In this document: piece by piece, positions 35,445 to 45,487 of the stretch | How positions within the stretch are numbered: the stretch's first letter is position 1 | Layout of the letters: the number at the start of each line of letters is the position of its first letter | From: Dyadobacter arcticus | Lineage (GTDB): Bacteria > Bacteroidota > Bacteroidia > Cytophagales > Spirosomataceae | Length of the DNA: 64,000 nucleotides | Assembly: GCF_011762185.1 (NCBI RefSeq) | Contig: NZ_JAASQJ010000006.1 | Location: 62,001 to 126,000, forward strand | Direction: 5' to 3' | Program-made: the position numbers and the translations under genes | The notes under the pieces: generated by a model | The model's input: the letters and a program-made list of their open reading frames with translations, nothing else | Told to the model about the DNA's origin: nothing | The model's database searches: none

Positions 35445-36896
35445 TTATCCAGCATCCCTAAACCCGATCACATTATTAACCATTCCTTCAAAAACAAAAA
35501 AGTGAAAAGGCAGCACGGAATACCAGTACAATCTGCCCAATAATCCCTTCGGACGGAAGGTGGCTGTTTGCTGAAGGTAATTTTTAGAGTCTTTGGTGAC
35601 TATTTTGAATTCCAGCCAGGCTTCGCCGGGGAGTTTCATTTCTGCATATAAGAGCAGCCTTTTGTTGAGCTTGTCTGCGGCGAGTACGCGCCAGAAATCC
35701 AATGTATCACCGCTGTGAATATTGTGGGCATTGGTCCTGCCGCGCCGCAAGCCTACGCCTCCAACCATTTTATCCATAAACCCTCTCAAATTCCACATCC
35801 AATTTCCGTAATACCAGCCGCGACGGCCACCGATGGACCAGATGTTTTCGACCACCTGATCCACATCTTCCTTAATTTCCTTTTGTCGCTTATCCGTAAA
35901 ACAGCCGGCTTTGGGAATACGGATATGTTCGATCATATAACTGTTCACGTAACTGGATACGAACGAATCTTTCCAGCTTGAAACCACATTATTTTGCTCG
36001 ATCTTCTGAAAAGCCATAGAAACAGATTCCTTGTAGGATATTGGCTTGATACCCAGCATTTCCTCCAATTCATTGTTCTCAGGCACAACGTCTACTTTCA
36101 TGCTGTTAACGAGATTGGAAGCAAGCTTAAAGGACGTAGAAGTCACAAAATAAAGCCAATAAGAAGACAGTTTGGGCGTCATCACCGGCACTGTAAGGAT
36201 GTACCTTTTCAAGCCACGTACTTCTGCAAATTGCAACAGCATTTCCCGGTAAGTCAGCACTTCCGGGCCGCCCACATCAAACGAACGTCCAAATGTTTTT
36301 TCATTCAGTAACACCCCATTCAAATATTCCAGAATGTTCCGGATTGCGATTGGCTTGCTTTTGGTGTTGAGCCATTTCGGCGTTACCATTACCGGCAGCT
36401 TCTCAACCAGATCACGTATGATTTCAAAGGATGCGCTGCCGGATCCTACAATAATCCCGGCCTTTATGGCGGTGAGCGGGATAGCAGTTCGACCAAGTAC
36501 TTCTTCGACTTTCTTCCTGGAAGACAAATGTTTGGACAACTCTTTGCTATTAGTAATCCCTCCCAGATAAATGATCTGCCTGATACCCGAATTTGTGATA
36601 AGCGTGATGAAATTTCTGGCAGAAAGCTCCTCCATTTTCTCAAAATCCCCAGAATCTGAGCTCATGGAATGAATGAGATAATAGGCAATGTCAATGCCTT
36701 CCGGCAACGTTTCGCTGAACGCATCGTTCAGAAAATCAACTTCATACAGTGAAATACCAGGCTGGGCATAAATGCCCTCTGTGGGAAACCGGTTTTTATC
36801 GCGGACGCAGCATACTATTTCATGCCCGTTTTCGAGGAGGACGGGAAGCAGTCGCTTACCAATATAGCCGGTAGCGCCGGTGAGGAGAATTTTCAT
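35445..36896 (-). CDS. SDR-family NAD(P)-binding protein with DUF2867
   Basis: The 483-residue fusion has an atypical SDR domain (about 1-300) with TGATGYIGKRLLPVLLENGHE at the N-terminus and PEVLTYREMLLQFAEVRGLKR, and a C-terminal DUF2867 (about 330-480; WSIGGRRGWYYGNWMWNLRGFMDKMVGG, GDTLDFWRV, LPGEAWLEFKI). This two-domain protein is common in Bacteroidota and its reaction is unknown; related SDRs act on quinone- or nucleotide-sugar-like substrates. Its start lies 26 bp from the upstream SGNH gene, which shares the strand. Confidence 0.85.
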   Translation of the reverse strand: MKILLTGATGYIGKRLLPVLLENGHEIVCCVRDKNRFPTEGIYAQPGISLYEVDFLNDAFSETLPEGIDIAYYLIHSMSSDSGDFEKMEELSARNFITLITNSGIRQIIYLGGITNSKELSKHLSSRKKVEEVLGRTAIPLTAIKAGIIVGSGSASFEIIRDLVEKLPVMVTPKWLNTKSKPIAIRNILEYLNGVLLNEKTFGRSFDVGGPEVLTYREMLLQFAEVRGLKRYILTVPVMTPKLSSYWLYFVTSTSFKLASNLVNSMKVDVVPENNELEEMLGIKPISYKESVSMAFQKIEQNNVVSSWKDSFVSSYVNSYMIEHIRIPKAGCFTDKRQKEIKEDVDQVVENIWSIGGRRGWYYGNWMWNLRGFMDKMVGGVGLRRGRTNAHNIHSGDTLDFWRVLAADKLNKRLLLYAEMKLPGEAWLEFKIVTKDSKNYLQQTATFRPKGLLGRLYWYSVLPFHFFVFEGMVNNVIGFRDAG

Positions 36897-36922
36897 GCAA
36901 GTTCATCATCGAAAATCGTGCC

Positions 36923-37678
36923 TTACAAGATTGCTTTCGCAATGGCCTTTCCCCAATATTGACCCAAGATCGCGACCCCTTCTACATTTGGATGCAGGTA
37001 GAAAACGCCTTGCTGGCCATTTTCCGCCTTAAATAACTCCTTCGCGTGTTTTTTAAAATACTTAAACGCTTTGGTATCGCCTTTAAAAACCCGGTCGGGA
37101 TTCGTACTCCTATATTCCTTTACCATCGCATCAAGCTCCGGGATATAGCTTTCCAATCTTTCCAAGCCTTCCGCCAGGTATTTTGAACGGTTGTAGGTAT
37201 TGGTACTGTACCAGATCGGATGCTGGACAACCACCTTACTTCCCGGGTACTTGTTCATTAAATCAGAAATGATTGCCTGCATATTTTTCTTATAAATCTC
37301 TTTCGAAACCGGCGCCCCATTCGGACCTTCAATGGCGCTATCATTGGTGCCTAGCTTCATTGAAAACACCAGCTGATGATCCTTTTGGGCAAACAGACTG
37401 TCCGCTGCCTTTGTTGCCAGCTCAAAAAATTTACCACTGACAGGAAGCCAATCCAATGTCGTAGACCCACTCCTGCCCACGTTCATGAACTTGACATCTT
37501 CCACGCCTTTTTGTTCCTTCAAATAATTTACTGCGTGGGTGGGTGGTGGGAAACCATTATCGCCTCCTTTTCCCTGGGTAATGCTGTTGCCTATAAAAAC
37601 TATGGAAAGTTTAGTCTGACCGAAAGTCAGTTCAGAAACCAGCAGGAACAGAACGAGTATTGCGGATTTTATTTTCAT
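36923..37678 (-). CDS. SGNH/GDSL-type secreted hydrolase
   Basis: The 251 residues comprise a signal peptide (to about residue 21, LTFGQ) and an SGNH fold with block I FIGNSITQG (nucleophile Ser32), block II Gly in GRSGSTT, block III LGTNDS, and block V His in YLHPN. Such enzymes are esterases, often acetyl-xylan, rhamnogalacturonan or peptidoglycan deacetylases. Block V lacks the usual Asp two or three residues before His, so the catalytic acid may differ. No glycan-degrading neighbours. Confidence 0.82.
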   Translation of the reverse strand: MKIKSAILVLFLLVSELTFGQTKLSIVFIGNSITQGKGGDNGFPPPTHAVNYLKEQKGVEDVKFMNVGRSGSTTLDWLPVSGKFFELATKAADSLFAQKDHQLVFSMKLGTNDSAIEGPNGAPVSKEIYKKNMQAIISDLMNKYPGSKVVVQHPIWYSTNTYNRSKYLAEGLERLESYIPELDAMVKEYRSTNPDRVFKGDTKAFKYFKKHAKELFKAENGQQGVFYLHPNVEGVAILGQYWGKAIAKAIL

Positions 37679-37707
37679 TAGGTATTTCGGGGAGGTTTAA
37701 ATAGGTT

Positions 37708-38238
37708 TTATTCAATTCTACCCAATGCCAACTGGACGTGCGCAAAATGATGGGACACATGCCAGGCCGACATGGCTAATGCGTGTTGCTGGCTCAGCCA
37801 AATTTTTCTGACCGGATGGAAGTAGGCGATTTCGAGTTGCTCCGGTGTGAGGGTTTTGGCTAGATAAATATATCTGTACCCGATATTTTCGAAGATGGTA
37901 AGCGAAGGTTCGATCGGCATCACGGATGCTTCCGGGGTTTTTGCCCAACCGTCCATATTGATGAGGGTAACTTCCTTATAATCAGGCTCAGTCAGCGCTT
38001 TTTTCATTCTGAGAAAGTGTAGTAGATGAATGTCTGCCACATGATGGATTAATTGCCGGACATTCCAGCTTCCTTCCCGGTAAGTATTTTCTAAATCGCT
38101 TTCAGATAAACTTTCGACAAGACTTCGATAGTCAGCCGGGGCTTTTTCAATGGTGGCAATAAGCCCGGCAATTTCTTGGTCTGTGTAACTATCTTGAGGA
38201 TTAAAGGTGCCAATCGGATATTTGCGGTCTGTGATCAT
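37708..38238 (-). CDS. YfiT/DinB-superfamily metal-dependent S-transferase-like protein
   Basis: This 176-residue four-helix-bundle protein of the DinB/YfiT type has the metal-binding His residues visible in NVRQLIHHVADIH and SAWHVSHHFAHVQLALG. It starts with MITDRKYPIGTF, typical of the BstA/YfiT group, which transfer bacillithiol or act as thiol-dependent detoxification enzymes. Its ATG overlaps the stop of the YfhO-type gene (4 bp), so the two are co-translated. Function by family only. Confidence 0.83.
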   Translation of the reverse strand: MITDRKYPIGTFNPQDSYTDQEIAGLIATIEKAPADYRSLVESLSESDLENTYREGSWNVRQLIHHVADIHLLHFLRMKKALTEPDYKEVTLINMDGWAKTPEASVMPIEPSLTIFENIGYRYIYLAKTLTPEQLEIAYFHPVRKIWLSQQHALAMSAWHVSHHFAHVQLALGRIE

Positions 38239-40730
38239 GAGGCCAGGCTTTTTTTAGTTTTAATTTCCATGAAAACGGCCCCGGCAATCAAGCCCAACAG
38301 CAAAACGGAGCTTACGAGATCAACCTTGCTTCCGGTTGCTACAGATATGGGCTCGAACCGGAAATTGATCGTATGTTTTCCTGCGGGAACACGCAATGCC
38401 CGAAGGATATAATTCGCGCGCAGCAGATCTGCGGGTTTGCCGTCAATCGTGATTTTCCATTCATCCCGAACATTATAGTAGATCTCTGAGAAAACCGCCA
38501 GCCCTTCACATTTTGAATTACTCTCATAAACCACTTCATTCGGCTTGTAGGATATCAGGTTTATTTTATCTGTCGAATCCGGCTCTAATTTCAAGCCGTT
38601 TAATTTACCTGCAAAACGCTGATCCAGTACTGCTTCCTGCCGAAGATTTAATGAACTCAAAGCACTCATTTCCGCATCAGCATTAGGAACTAACTTATAA
38701 TTTTTCACGAACCAGGCATGGCCGTAAGCCTGAGGATTAGGCTGCGCCACTTTATTTCCCTGCTGATCCGCAGTAATGATATACTTGGTATTCAGCATAT
38801 TAATGATTTCCATGTTCGGTTTTTCCGTCGCGATCTGGCGTTCAAACAATTCCTGATAGCGACGCATTTTGGCACCATGGTATCCCCCAAGCGATTTGTG
38901 AAAATAAGAGGCATCGGCGCTATTGAAGGGTCCCTGACTCGAAGCAACATCATATACCCGGTAGTCCGGGTCGGTGTCTTTCAGTATCTGCTCATCCGCT
39001 GGTGAGGGTGTGATGTTACCCTGAGCCACGTAATTGCTTACAAAATCTTCATTATTGAGGTATCTCTTATCCACCCCGAAAAGGTCGAAAATGATGAGTA
39101 GCAGCAGTGCTCCATACATCATAACAGGCTTGATTTTATCTTTCATCCAAAGCCAGATCAACCCTGCAATCAGCAACACGAAGATCAGGCTTCTTAATGC
39201 ATCGCCTTTCATCAGCCCTGCCCGGTCTTGAACGATTGCATTGATGATCTGCTGCGCAAACGCCTTATCCTGTGTTTGCTGGGCAAACCTTTCGAGATTC
39301 TGAACATCGCTGGCTGCCTGAAAATTGAAGAAAATCGTCGGCATCATTGCAAGAATTAGCATTAACCCGCCAGTTATGCCAAGCGTTATAATAAACGGTC
39401 TTTGCAAATCATGCCAGGTAATTTTCTTTTGGACAATGTTGATCAGCGCAAGTACGCCGAGTGTTACCATCAGCAACTGTGCAAGCGAAACCACCATGGT
39501 CATGGCCCTGAACTTATTGAACATTGGGAAATAATCGAAGAAGAGATAATTGATTGGGGCGAAACTCTTACCCAATGCCCAAATAATGTAGAGCAAAACG
39601 ACACCAACTATCCAGCCTTTAAATGGGCTTTTGACAATAAAAACCCCAAAAACAAATAAGAAAAACACGATAGCGCTGATGTAGTTGGGGCCGCCCATAA
39701 TAGGCTGATCACCCCAGTACAAAGGCATTTGCTTCACAATATTCTGTGCAGCAGAAGGATCTACACCTTTCGTTGTCAGCGTTTTATACGTTTCGGAGTC
39801 TGTTGAAAGCGGCCCATAGGAAGTACCTCCGTAAGCATTAGGGATAATTAACGTCAGCAATTCCCCTATACCGTAACTATATGTAAAAGCATATTCCTTA
39901 TCCAGGCCGCTTCCCTGCGCCCCGGCTTGTGTTTTGTCCCGGGCGGTCAGTTCGGACTTGCCCCGGATAGTTTCTTTAGTATAATCATATGCGTTCCAAA
40001 GTCTGGTGGTATGTGTTCCAACTGCCACGACTGCCGCGAATGTCAAGCCGCCCAGAATCAGCAGCAGATCTTTCAGCATTCCTTTTTTCAGGAAGGAAAT
40101 GCTTTCAACAATAACCAAAATCACAATTCCGATCCCAAGATAATAGGTGATCTGAACGTGGTTGGCATATAATTCGAGCGAAAGAAACAATCCGGCAACG
40201 GCAGATCCGGCCAGCCAATGCTTGCGAAAAGCCAGGATAACCCCAGCCATTACACCCGGCGCGTACATAATGGCAATGACCTGAGAAACGTGACCGGCTT
40301 CCAGATTAATTACATTGAAGGCCGAAAATGCAAATGCTATGGCACCAGCCGCAGAAAGCCAGCCACCAGCCCCCAATACAATAAAAAGAATGTAAGCACT
40401 TACTAATCCAATCAAAAAATAGTTGGCAGGTGCCGGTAAAATCCTGTTGATTCCCTGTCCCAGTTTCGTGGAGATACTGGTTGGATAATCGGCGGCGACA
40501 AGGTAAGCGGGCATGCCCGAAAACATGCCATTTGTCCATGCCGACCATTCCCCAGTTTGCTTGTGGTAATCGAGTACTTCGCGGGCTGCACCTTTCGCCA
40601 TAAAATCATCCGTCGCTACCAATTTCCTGCCTTGTAAAACAGGAGAAACATATATAAGTGATAGGATCATGAACCCAAGAACTGCAACCAGATGCGGCCA
40701 GGCGCGTTGCCAGGAAAATAGATTTTTCAT
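38235..40730 (-). CDS. YfhO-family large membrane protein
   Basis: The 831 residues comprise about 12-13 membrane segments and an exported C-terminal domain (about 620-800) that ends with a final membrane helix. The N-terminus (SPVLQGRKLVATDDFMAKG), WTNGMFSGMPAYLVAA and GGPNYISAIVFFLFVFGVF are typical of Bacteroidota YfhO proteins. Family members in Gram-positives are needed for glycosylation of teichoic acids (GT-C-like); in Bacteroidota the role is likely lipid-linked sugar transfer in the envelope, not proven. It heads a unit with the YfiT-like gene. Confidence 0.85.
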   Translation of the reverse strand: MKNLFSWQRAWPHLVAVLGFMILSLIYVSPVLQGRKLVATDDFMAKGAAREVLDYHKQTGEWSAWTNGMFSGMPAYLVAADYPTSISTKLGQGINRILPAPANYFLIGLVSAYILFIVLGAGGWLSAAGAIAFAFSAFNVINLEAGHVSQVIAIMYAPGVMAGVILAFRKHWLAGSAVAGLFLSLELYANHVQITYYLGIGIVILVIVESISFLKKGMLKDLLLILGGLTFAAVVAVGTHTTRLWNAYDYTKETIRGKSELTARDKTQAGAQGSGLDKEYAFTYSYGIGELLTLIIPNAYGGTSYGPLSTDSETYKTLTTKGVDPSAAQNIVKQMPLYWGDQPIMGGPNYISAIVFFLFVFGVFIVKSPFKGWIVGVVLLYIIWALGKSFAPINYLFFDYFPMFNKFRAMTMVVSLAQLLMVTLGVLALINIVQKKITWHDLQRPFIITLGITGGLMLILAMMPTIFFNFQAASDVQNLERFAQQTQDKAFAQQIINAIVQDRAGLMKGDALRSLIFVLLIAGLIWLWMKDKIKPVMMYGALLLLIIFDLFGVDKRYLNNEDFVSNYVAQGNITPSPADEQILKDTDPDYRVYDVASSQGPFNSADASYFHKSLGGYHGAKMRRYQELFERQIATEKPNMEIINMLNTKYIITADQQGNKVAQPNPQAYGHAWFVKNYKLVPNADAEMSALSSLNLRQEAVLDQRFAGKLNGLKLEPDSTDKINLISYKPNEVVYESNSKCEGLAVFSEIYYNVRDEWKITIDGKPADLLRANYILRALRVPAGKHTINFRFEPISVATGSKVDLVSSVLLLGLIAGAVFMEIKTKKSLAS

Positions 40731-41051
40731 TGGAATATTTTTGAACTAGCGGGTTGGTTTTAGGTCTTTAACGAGGCTATAAACTAAATTATTAAAAATA
40801 TAATTTTTCAAACAGTGACGCATTGGTCAGAATACTTTGATCGAATATTATATTTCCGTTAACTGGCGCAAATATATAAGTATTGATATATGTTTAGGGT
40901 GTAAAATATAATTCTGCATCCGGCATTTTTTTAACATAATTAAGAATATGGACATATATTTAAAGGAAATACCGGATAAATTTGTGGAAATTGTGCCTTT
41001 AAGGTTTGATCACAAGAAGACAGAGCTAGCTTAGAAGTAACCCGAAATTAA
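40731..41051. other. Divergent intergenic region, yfhO-like and pfkA
   Basis: The 321 bp are AT-rich and have no gene. A TAAATTTG at 40977-40984 fits the -7 box for pfkA, without a clear -33 partner. On the minus strand TATATTTG (40876 back to 40869) could be the -7 box for the YfhO-type gene, also without a strong -33 box. Confidence 0.4.
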
Positions 41052-42026
41052 ATGAAAAGAATTGGAGTATTTACCTCAGGAGGAGATGCCCCCGGTATGA
41101 ATGCCTGTATCAGGGCGGTAGTCCGTGGAGCTGTCTACCATGGTATCGAAGTATATGGTATAAGAAGAGGATATAGCGGAATGATTGCCGGGGATGTTTA
41201 TAAAATGGAATCGCACTCGGTAAGCAATATAGTACAAAGAGGGGGAACGATTCTAAAATCAGCAAGAAGCAAAGATTTCATGACTCCGGAGGGGAGAAAA
41301 AAAGCATACGATAATCTGGTTGAACTAGGGATTGAAGGATTAGTAGCGATTGGAGGTAACGGTACTTTTACGGGTGCAATGATTTTTGGGAACGAATATG
41401 GCATTCCTACCGTGGGAGCACCCGGAACCATTGATAACGACTTATACGGAACAGACTACACTATTGGTTTTGACACGGCTGTTAATACCGCACTCGACGC
41501 GATAGACCGGATACGTGATACTGCCAGCTCACACGACAGGATTTTCTTTATTGAAGTAATGGGACGTGACTCGGGATACATTGCAGTGCAATCTGGTATC
41601 GCCGGAGGTGCGGAATTGGTGATGGTGCCGGAAGTGCTTACCCCTATTTCTGAGGTGGTTGAAACCTTAAAACAAGGGTGGAGCCGTTCTAAATCTTCCT
41701 CTATTATTATTGTCGCGGAGGGTGACGAAGAAGGCAGCGCGCAGGAAGTTGCCGACAAGATCAAAACACAGGTAGATGAAAATGCAGATATCAGGGTAAC
41801 CACATTGGGGCATACGCAACGTGGCGGGCCACCATCCGCTTACGACCGAATTTTGGCAAGCCGTCTCGGACTCGGCGCATTGGAAGGGTTAATTGGCGGA
41901 CAAAAAAATGTTATGGCTGGTATTATTAACAACGACCTCGTTTATACGCCTTTTGAAGACACGATCCGCCTGCCAAAACCAATCAACGAAGATTTGCTTA
42001 GGATGGTGAAGATTCTGAGTGTCTGA
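41052..42026 (+). CDS. pfkA: 6-phosphofructokinase, ATP-type, with altered GGDG motif
   Basis: The 324-residue glycolytic enzyme phosphorylates fructose 6-phosphate. Visible motifs are GGDAPGMNACIRAVVRGA (N-terminus), PGTIDNDLYGTD with catalytic Asp, MGRDSGYIA, and VTTLGHTQRGGPPSAYDR. Gly residues at the two positions that separate ATP- from PPi-dependent enzymes (after GG-x at 104, and in APGT at 125) indicate ATP use. Residue 103 is Asn (IGGNGTF), where the family normally has the Mg-ATP-binding Asp (GGDG); the codon is AAC. The start is the only good ATG. Monocistronic. Confidence 0.95.
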   Translation: MKRIGVFTSGGDAPGMNACIRAVVRGAVYHGIEVYGIRRGYSGMIAGDVYKMESHSVSNIVQRGGTILKSARSKDFMTPEGRKKAYDNLVELGIEGLVAIGGNGTFTGAMIFGNEYGIPTVGAPGTIDNDLYGTDYTIGFDTAVNTALDAIDRIRDTASSHDRIFFIEVMGRDSGYIAVQSGIAGGAELVMVPEVLTPISEVVETLKQGWSRSKSSSIIIVAEGDEEGSAQEVADKIKTQVDENADIRVTTLGHTQRGGPPSAYDRILASRLGLGALEGLIGGQKNVMAGIINNDLVYTPFEDTIRLPKPINEDLLRMVKILSV

Positions 42027-42037
42027 TACTGCTTGAA

Positions 42038-42808
42038 CTAGCAATAACCTACCACTTTATATACAAGATAACCGACTACCTCGTGCCATAATGTATTAAA
42101 ATCCGCCAAGGCACCCGGATCCGGTTGAAATCCAGTTTCAAAGGTTAATTCATTGTAGCCTCCATAAAAGTCGGCTGGAAAAATGTCCGTTTTGATGCCC
42201 GCTTTATCAAAACAACCCGCCGACCTTCGCATGTGAAATGCCGAAGTGATCAGAAGATACTTTCCTGTGGGAAAACTGGTCCTCAATATCGCAGCTGAAA
42301 AAAGTGCGTTCTCACGCGTATTTCTGGCCCTTTCTTCAAATAAAATATCGCCGGGAGTAACTCCCCACTCTACCAGTAATCCGGCAGCGGATCTGGTTTC
42401 TCCCTTTCGTTTTTTCATCATAAAATCCTGGCTGATACCCGTAATCAGAATCTTTTTAATCTTTCCGGCTTTATAAAGTTGGAATGTCTGCAACACCCTG
42501 TCACCGCGGCTTCCCAGGTAAATATGGTCGGCATTCGGCTTTTTTGAAGCAATGAGTCCTCCCGATAACAATATTCCAACCTCGTATTGCTGCAATGTGC
42601 TAATGTTAATAGAACGCGGCTCCCACCAGTTAAAGGCCTTCTTGACCAGAAAAGAATTGGAAATCAGGAGCAGCAAAATCAGAACTAGAAAAATTGTTTG
42701 ACGGCGCTTTCGGCTGTTTCGTATAATCAAAGCATATCCCAGCAGCAACAGAATGATGCTTAGTGGCATGACCAAAAAGTCAATGGCTTTGGAGAGAAAA
42801 TAAAACAT
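42038..42808 (-). CDS. YdcF/SanA-like DUF218 membrane protein
   Basis: The 256 residues comprise two N-terminal membrane helices (about 8-28 and 38-58) and a DUF218 domain (about 75-240) with VGILLSGGLI, DRVLQTFQLYKAGKIKKILITG, ARNTRENALFSA and LLITSAFHMRRSAGCFDKAG. ElyC/SanA/YdcF proteins influence envelope polysaccharide or lipid-carrier metabolism; the precise reaction is unknown. It is convergent with pfkA, 11 bp apart. Confidence 0.85.
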   Translation of the reverse strand: MFYFLSKAIDFLVMPLSIILLLLGYALIIRNSRKRRQTIFLVLILLLLISNSFLVKKAFNWWEPRSINISTLQQYEVGILLSGGLIASKKPNADHIYLGSRGDRVLQTFQLYKAGKIKKILITGISQDFMMKKRKGETRSAAGLLVEWGVTPGDILFEERARNTRENALFSAAILRTSFPTGKYLLITSAFHMRRSAGCFDKAGIKTDIFPADFYGGYNELTFETGFQPDPGALADFNTLWHEVVGYLVYKVVGYC

Positions 42809-42910
42809 TTAGATAAGAACCTGACTGAAGTTGTCGTTTTGAAATTAATTTTGTGCCTTTGACGCTTCAATTAATCAAATAAACAAATCATAAGCAAACT
42901 GCCCGATCTG

Positions 42911-44317
42911 ATGAAAGTATATACCCACACTGCTCTTTTATTCATAATATTCACTTTCACACTGCTCACCAATGCATCTGCCCAGGGCTATCACATTGAG
43001 GCGACCATCAAGGGGATACGGGATTCTTCACTGGTGATCGGGCATTATAATCGAAGCCATAATCAATTTGTACCCAAGGATACCGCGAAAGCAGACGCGA
43101 ACGGTAAGATGCTTTTTGAAGGAAATACTGCTTTGCCAGGCGGACTTTATGTCGTTCTTTTTCCGGGAAATCAGCGTTGGGTTGAACTGGTTTATTCAGG
43201 GAAAGAAACCAATTTTTCTATTGAAACCGATACAACAGATATCATTGGCAATATGAAGGTAACGGGTTCAAAGGAGAATGAGCTTTTTTATAATTATCAG
43301 AGGGAATTACGAAACGGTTCAAAGCAGCTGGAAATACTTGGCAAAAGCAGCAGCGTAGATTCGAAAAGTCAGATGAAAACCATCCAAGACAGTTTTTCTG
43401 CATACCGACTGAAAATGTTGAAAGAAAACCAGGATAGCTTCACAGTCAAGCTTCTGAACATGTCTGCTGATCCTGAAATACCAGCGGCCCCAAAGCTTAC
43501 AAATGGCAAAACAGATTCGATCTGGGTGTTTAATTACTACAAATCACATTACTGGGACTCGTTTGATTTTGCAGATACCAGAATTGTGAACACGCCGTTT
43601 CTGGAACCCAAAATGGAACGCTACTTTAAAAATCTGGTTGTTCAAACCCCTGATTCCCTCATTAAGGAGGCTGACTACATGGTAAGAAAGGTTTCTGCCA
43701 ATAAAGACGCCAAAAATTGGCTCATTTTTTACATTGCCAATCAGTATGAAAATCCAAAAACGGTTGGTACTGAGGCTGTGTGGGTACATATGGCCAACAA
43801 GTATTATCTGTCAGGTGAAATGAATGTAGCAGACGATAACCGCAAGCGTATAGCGGAGAAGGTGAATACATTAAAAGACCTTTTGGTAAACAAAACTTTT
43901 CCCGCTCTGACCTTGACAGACCCTACTGGGAAGAAAGTAAGTGTTCAGACCATTCAGGCTAACTACACTGTTCTTTTCTTCTTTGCCCCAACCTGCGGAC
44001 ATTGTAAAGAAGCCTCTCCGGCGCTCAAAGCATTTTATGATAAAAACAAAGCCAATGGTGTGAAAGTGATGACCATTTCAACCGAGCATAATATGGAAGA
44101 ATGGAAGTCCTTCATCAAAACATATCATTTCGAGGAGCTTATCAATGGTTACGATGCATTGAAACAGATCGATTTCAACAGGAAGTTTGATGTCGTTACC
44201 ACTCCAATGATCTATGTTTTGGATAAAAACAAAAAGATCATTGCCCGCAAAATGCCTATTGAGCAATTGGAGGATTTTTTGAATTACTACCAAAACAAAA
44301 TCGCAAGAAAGCTATAA
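42911..44317 (+). CDS. Thioredoxin-like protein with DUF4369 and DUF5106 (periplasmic thiol-disulfide oxidoreductase)
   Basis: The 468 residues comprise a signal peptide (cleavage near ASAQ, residue 25), a DUF4369-like beta domain (about 27-130; IEATIKGIRDSSLVIGHY), a helical DUF5106-like middle (about 190-320) and a C-terminal thioredoxin/TlpA domain with active site PTCGHC (about 360-365). The family reduces disulfides of exported proteins or of c-type cytochrome apoproteins; the client here is unknown. The last bases overlap the convergent lactonase gene by 6 bp. Confidence 0.88.
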   Translation: MKVYTHTALLFIIFTFTLLTNASAQGYHIEATIKGIRDSSLVIGHYNRSHNQFVPKDTAKADANGKMLFEGNTALPGGLYVVLFPGNQRWVELVYSGKETNFSIETDTTDIIGNMKVTGSKENELFYNYQRELRNGSKQLEILGKSSSVDSKSQMKTIQDSFSAYRLKMLKENQDSFTVKLLNMSADPEIPAAPKLTNGKTDSIWVFNYYKSHYWDSFDFADTRIVNTPFLEPKMERYFKNLVVQTPDSLIKEADYMVRKVSANKDAKNWLIFYIANQYENPKTVGTEAVWVHMANKYYLSGEMNVADDNRKRIAEKVNTLKDLLVNKTFPALTLTDPTGKKVSVQTIQANYTVLFFFAPTCGHCKEASPALKAFYDKNKANGVKVMTISTEHNMEEWKSFIKTYHFEELINGYDALKQIDFNRKFDVVTTPMIYVLDKNKKIIARKMPIEQLEDFLNYYQNKIARKL

Positions 44318-45415
44318 GAATGTAATGCAGATAGGCAATTTAACGCCAATGCTTTCATGCTTGAAGGTTAATTTTCCAGTAACGGGATCCACATCATAGA
44401 CCACCAGATTATCCGCCGACTGATTGGCAACGATCATTAATTTGCCCGTCGGATCAACATTAAAATCGCGTGGTGTAGCGATTGATTTGATCTGCTGATC
44501 TACCATTTCCAATTCTCCATTTTCTTTTATCTTGAATGCGCTGATGGAATTATGGCCTCTGTTTGAGACATATACAAACTTACCATTCGGATGGAGATGT
44601 ATCGCCGAACTGGTATTGGCGCCTGTAAAATCAGCCGGAATGGTCGGATAAGTATTCAGTGCTGTAATCACGCCGTTTTTATCAATTGTACACGAGGTAA
44701 GCGTCGCTTCCAGCTCGTTAAGTAGAAATAATGATTTACCGGAGGGATGAATGATCAAATGCCTCGGACCTGAACCTGGTTTTCCGGAGAAAAATGGCTG
44801 TGCGGGATTGGGAGTAAGTTTGCCTGCCTTTGTATCAGCTACATAATTCATAATCTTATCACTTCCAAGATCCGTCACGTAAACGAATTTTCCATCCGGA
44901 CTGGCAGTAGCAAAATGTGCGTGGGCTTTCTCCTGACGCTTCACATTTGGACCGGTTCCGGTAAATTGTTCGGTATAAACAGGCGCATTCACTTTTCCAT
45001 CAGGCTGTAACGTGTAGGTAGTAAAACTTCCGCCCGTATAATTAGCGGCAAAAGCCATTTTTCCGGAAGGATGCACCGAAACATGACAAGGATTCAATCC
45101 CTCGGAAGGTTGGCTGTTGATGTATGTCAATTTCTTATCCGCTCCTATTGAAAATGCACTTATTTTATGATCGCCTGAAACGGCATATAAGTTCTTTTTA
45201 TTGGGAGAAAGCGCCAAGTAACCGGGCCCGACGCAATTGTTAAATGTATCAAGTTGGGTTATTTGCCCGGTTGCGAGGTTAAGTTCGCACAATGTAATGG
45301 ATGAGTTGGCACCTTTATCCTGCGTTCCAATGTAAAAAGGAATGGTTTTATCCTGAAAAGAAAGGGTTATCAAAGCGATAATCAATAGTATTGGCAGCAG
45401 GAGGAGCTTTTTCAT
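44312..45415 (-). CDS. Lactonase-family beta-propeller protein (6-phosphogluconolactonase-like)
   Basis: The 367 residues comprise an N-terminal signal anchor (MKKLLLLPILLIIALITLSF) and a seven-bladed propeller of YbhE type with recurrent blade motifs (GPGYLALSPNKKNLYAVSG, NPCHVSVHPSGKMAFAANY, GPRHLIIHPSGKSLFLLNEL, IHLHPNGKFVYVSNRGHNSI). Cytoplasmic relatives hydrolyse 6-phosphogluconolactone; here the signal makes it an exported protein, so the substrate is probably another lactone or it is a structural propeller. Not part of a pentose pathway cluster. Confidence 0.85.
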   Translation of the reverse strand: MKKLLLLPILLIIALITLSFQDKTIPFYIGTQDKGANSSITLCELNLATGQITQLDTFNNCVGPGYLALSPNKKNLYAVSGDHKISAFSIGADKKLTYINSQPSEGLNPCHVSVHPSGKMAFAANYTGGSFTTYTLQPDGKVNAPVYTEQFTGTGPNVKRQEKAHAHFATASPDGKFVYVTDLGSDKIMNYVADTKAGKLTPNPAQPFFSGKPGSGPRHLIIHPSGKSLFLLNELEATLTSCTIDKNGVITALNTYPTIPADFTGANTSSAIHLHPNGKFVYVSNRGHNSISAFKIKENGELEMVDQQIKSIATPRDFNVDPTGKLMIVANQSADNLVVYDVDPVTGKLTFKHESIGVKLPICITFL

Positions 45416-45487
45416 GGTTTTAATTTTAAAATGAAATAGGTACGTTAGGGAAAGTGGTTTGTTGGGGTAATTTAATGTCGTTTTTCT

